This document shows positions 61,936 to 64,000 of a DNA stretch of 64,000 nucleotides, in pieces. The stretch's first letter is position 1, and the number at the start of each line of letters is the position of its first letter. Under the pieces are notes generated by a model. That model did no database searches, was not told the DNA's origin, and was given only the letters and a program-made list of their open reading frames with translations. Both the position numbers and the translations under genes were made by a program. The DNA is from Bacteroidota bacterium (GTDB taxonomy: Bacteria > Bacteroidota > Rhodothermia > Rhodothermales > UBA10348): contig JAJCYP010000022.1 of NCBI GenBank assembly GCA_029262855.1, positions 62,001 to 126,000 of the forward strand. The letters run 5' to 3'.

Positions 61936-63162
61936 TCAGGATCTGGCCCAGCCCGGCAGGGCTCGGCCACTGCCGGCAATGGCAGCATCCATATCGGACG
62001 AGGTGATCACCGCGAGATTGTGGCTGGAGGCATAGGCCACCAGTCCTCGTCTCACTTTCTCGCGGATGAACGCAATGGGAATACGGTCTATTCGCTGGAT
62101 TACGGGGTCCGTAAAGGCGACGTCCTGGATTTCGGGAGCTTCGAGGGTGCCGGGCTCATACAGGCAGGCGGGGTCCTCGGCCAGGTGGTCGCCCGTGGCC
62201 GCATACGCGCGACAGCGGCAGCCGCCGCAGAGCTCGGAAAACTCGCAGTCCCCGCATTTTCCCTTCAACCGTGCGGTGTCCCGCAGGTCTTCGAAAACCG
62301 GCGAATCGTCCCACACGGCCGTAAAGCCGTCGGTCAGGACATTTCCGGCCACAAGGTCCATGTAGGGGCAGGGAGTCACGTTTCCTTCCGGGGTGATGCG
62401 GCAGTATTCGGTCCCGGCCATGCAGCCACCGGACTCCATGCCGCCGCGACCCATCTCATAAGCCAGTTGCTTGAATTGGGGAGCGCACTTGGCCCGGACC
62501 AGCATCGGTGCGAAGTCATTCTGGGAGCCGACCAGATGACGCAGGGACGCGTCGGTCTGGTCCGCGGACAACTCCTGCTCGGCCATCTGTCTGCCGCGCC
62601 CCGTCTCCACCAGGTAGTAGAGGTTGAAAGACCAGGCCCCCTTGTCGCGGGCGAAGGCCATCAGGTCGGCTACTTCGTCCAGGTTGTCCTTCATGACGGT
62701 GGACTGCACCAGGACTTCCAGGTTGTGGGTCCGGCAGATCTCGAGCGCACGCACGGAATACTTCCACGCGTCGGGCCCGCCACGAAACTCGTTGTGCTTG
62801 CAGGGATCGACCGAGTCGATGCTGATCCCGACACCCTTGACGCCGCATTCGACCATCTTGCGTGCCACGTGATCATTGACCAGTACGCCGTTGGTGCCCA
62901 TCACCACCCACATTCCCAGGCCCGAGGCGTGCCGCGCAATGTCAAAGATGTCACGCCTGAGCAGCGGCTCTCCGCCTGTCAGGATGAGCATCTCGGTCCC
63001 GAGACGCTTCATCTCGTCGACCAGGGTCAGGCATTGTTCGGTGGTCAGTTCCACCTCGGCCTTATCGCCGGCCTCCATGTAACAGTGCGGACACGCCAGG
63101 TTGCACTTCTTGGTCAGATTCCAAGAGACCAGGGCAGGGCGGTATGTCCGTTTGATCTCCAA
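61936..63162 (-). CDS. Radical SAM/SPASM protein with C-terminal PCP_red-like domain
   Basis: The protein has 408 residues. The radical SAM cluster motif is C20NLAC24PHC27, with GGEP at 63-66. Auxiliary-cluster cysteines of a SPASM or twitch region lie near 247-265 and 303-333 (CGDCEFSELCGGCRC). The shape recalls NirJ/AhbC-D heme-modifying enzymes and peptide-modifying SPASM proteins. At 349-395 a PCP_red-like domain (FTDPVIQRIDRIPIAFI) is appended. TTG 63162 is preferred as the start, 11 bases after the cytochrome gene stop; the frame is open to 63306 without coding sense. Confidence 0.85.
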   Translation of the reverse strand: MEIKRTYRPALVSWNLTKKCNLACPHCYMEAGDKAEVELTTEQCLTLVDEMKRLGTEMLILTGGEPLLRRDIFDIARHASGLGMWVVMGTNGVLVNDHVARKMVECGVKGVGISIDSVDPCKHNEFRGGPDAWKYSVRALEICRTHNLEVLVQSTVMKDNLDEVADLMAFARDKGAWSFNLYYLVETGRGRQMAEQELSADQTDASLRHLVGSQNDFAPMLVRAKCAPQFKQLAYEMGRGGMESGGCMAGTEYCRITPEGNVTPCPYMDLVAGNVLTDGFTAVWDDSPVFEDLRDTARLKGKCGDCEFSELCGGCRCRAYAATGDHLAEDPACLYEPGTLEAPEIQDVAFTDPVIQRIDRIPIAFIREKVRRGLVAYASSHNLAVITSSDMDAAIAGSGRALPGWARS

Positions 63163-63173
63163 GCTGTGCGTTC

Positions 63174-64000
63174 TTAAGCCCCGGAGTATTTGCGGCGCAT
63201 GAACGCCGTGATGCCGACGCCCAGAAGCAGCGTCAGGAATCCGTATCCGGCCATGGGCCCGACCGGAGAGGGCTTCTCGGCCACGTCCACGTAGACATAG
63301 TACCATGATGTCAGTCCGCGGCGATTGCCCGACTCGGCATTGAAGCCGTCCCAGACCGAGAAGGCCACCGGCACGAAAGCGCCCTCGTCGAAGCCGATAT
63401 GGCCCTCCACGTTGCGGTCACGCGTAAAGGTGGCCGTCCACATCCCGTCATCATAGGCGGCCCGCAATCCCAGGGCTGGCCCGCCCGCCCGCACGTTTCC
63501 AGAGCCGTTGCCGATGTAGTGCTGTCCGGTGGGACCAGCCAGGTCGGCGAACCAGAGATCGACGGACGATTTGCGGTCGCCGAACATGAAGTAGGGCATC
63601 TCGACGCCCTCGGGCGTCTCGGTCGGGAACTGGATTGCCACGGCATCAGAGAACGTGCCGGACGTATCCGGCGCGCCGATCCAACGCTCAGTCTCGTCGA
63701 CCGGGAGATCGGGTCCATTCATCCCGCGGGTGTCCGCGATCATGTCGTTCCAGCGCAGCTGAACGGCCACCTGATCGGCGGTCACCAGCGCGCGGGCTTC
63801 GATGGCGCTGATTCCAGGATAGAAAGCGCGGCCGGGCTCGACCACCTGACCCACGATGGCAAACAGGGATGGCGGGGTGGCCTCGAACGCGGCATCGTTG
63901 ATCTCGGTGACGGGCGTGGCCACGACGGCAGTTGCGTAGTTGGGCTCATCGGCAGACAGGGAAACCACGTAGTCCACCAGTGCCCACCGGTCTTCGATCG
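63174..64000 (-). CDS. Cytochrome c-ethylbenzene dehydrogenase-type heme-binding gamma subunit (5' end outside window)
   Basis: The C-terminal 275 residues are present and the gene begins beyond the right edge. The first residues (EDRWALVDYVVSLSADEPNY) look like the last helix of a mono-heme cytochrome c. The rest is the EB_dh heme b-binding beta-sandwich of type II DMSO reductase gamma subunits (RWNDMIADT, VAIQFPTETPEGVEMPYFMFG, VDLWFADL, GMWTATFTRD). A C-terminal helix and basic end (GYGFLTLLLGVGITAFMRRKYSG) anchor it, probably on the periplasmic face. It is the first gene seen of the cluster running leftward; catalytic subunits should lie beyond the window. Confidence 0.85.
   Translation of the reverse strand, partial: IEDRWALVDYVVSLSADEPNYATAVVATPVTEINDAAFEATPPSLFAIVGQVVEPGRAFYPGISAIEARALVTADQVAVQLRWNDMIADTRGMNGPDLPVDETERWIGAPDTSGTFSDAVAIQFPTETPEGVEMPYFMFGDRKSSVDLWFADLAGPTGQHYIGNGSGNVRAGGPALGLRAAYDDGMWTATFTRDRNVEGHIGFDEGAFVPVAFSVWDGFNAESGNRRGLTSWYYVYVDVAEKPSPVGPMAGYGFLTLLLGVGITAFMRRKYSGA

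Overview
The window is a 64 kb piece of a GC-rich bacterial chromosome. A Bacteroidota-like host from the Rhodothermota (Rhodothermales-like) side is the best reading. The signs are a secreted protein ending in a Por-secretion (type IX) sorting domain, an ECF sigma/FecR/STN-TonB receptor cassette, a reg_prop-Y_Y_Y hybrid kinase, a DUF3667 protein, many lipoproteins, few Shine-Dalgarno sequences and frequent TTG/GTG starts. This assignment is inference; there is no rRNA, tRNA or CRISPR array in the window. Layout, left to right. 1-4296 (minus) is the bulk of a giant hybrid sensor kinase that runs off the left edge and carries a second kinase module after its receiver. 4476-14920 (plus) looks like an exopolysaccharide and cell-surface locus: a processive GT2 synthase, a bactofilin-like polymer-forming protein, WecB epimerase, a YaiO-type barrel, a 1.5-kaa membrane/adhesin fusion with a type IX sorting tail, and a TPR lipoprotein with one CXXCH. 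15636-19813 is a sigma/anti-sigma/receptor cassette. 20010-22041 is an IS1634-type insertion sequence with matching terminal inverted repeats. 22055-26407 (minus) holds a TPR lipoprotein and an NtrC-type two-component pair; 26583-28417 holds TauE/SafE and CorA transporters. 28509-32724 (plus) is a NarL-type two-component pair followed by a paired palindromic operator and a lipoprotein. Then come a beta-lactamase-like hydrolase, infA, and an iron locus (feoA-feoA-feoB) behind a 21-bp inverted repeat. 37033-43161 (minus) carries a lipoprotein, a PadR-controlled MacB/FtsX permease and an ABC exporter. 43260-55905 is a hydrolase-rich stretch: PLP decarboxylase, NlpC/P60, penicillin acylase, DUF3667, M14 and M16 peptidases, and a GH1 relative that has lost both catalytic glutamates. 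The most unusual part is 56414-64000 (minus), nine tightly packed genes in one orientation. They start, at the right edge, with a membrane-anchored heme-binding gamma subunit of the ethylbenzene dehydrogenase/type II DMSO reductase class fused to a c-type cytochrome. A radical SAM/SPASM protein, a conserved protein of unknown fold, a tiny ferredoxin, a degenerate nucleotidyltransferase-like protein, a small helical protein, a double-USP/rubredoxin fusion, an Mrp-type ATPase and a zinc-ribbon protein follow. A small helical domain resembling the C-terminal PCP_red domain of protochlorophyllide reductase occurs five times, in three of these proteins. I propose that this is an assembly or maturation module for a molybdopterin respiratory enzyme whose catalytic subunits lie outside the window.
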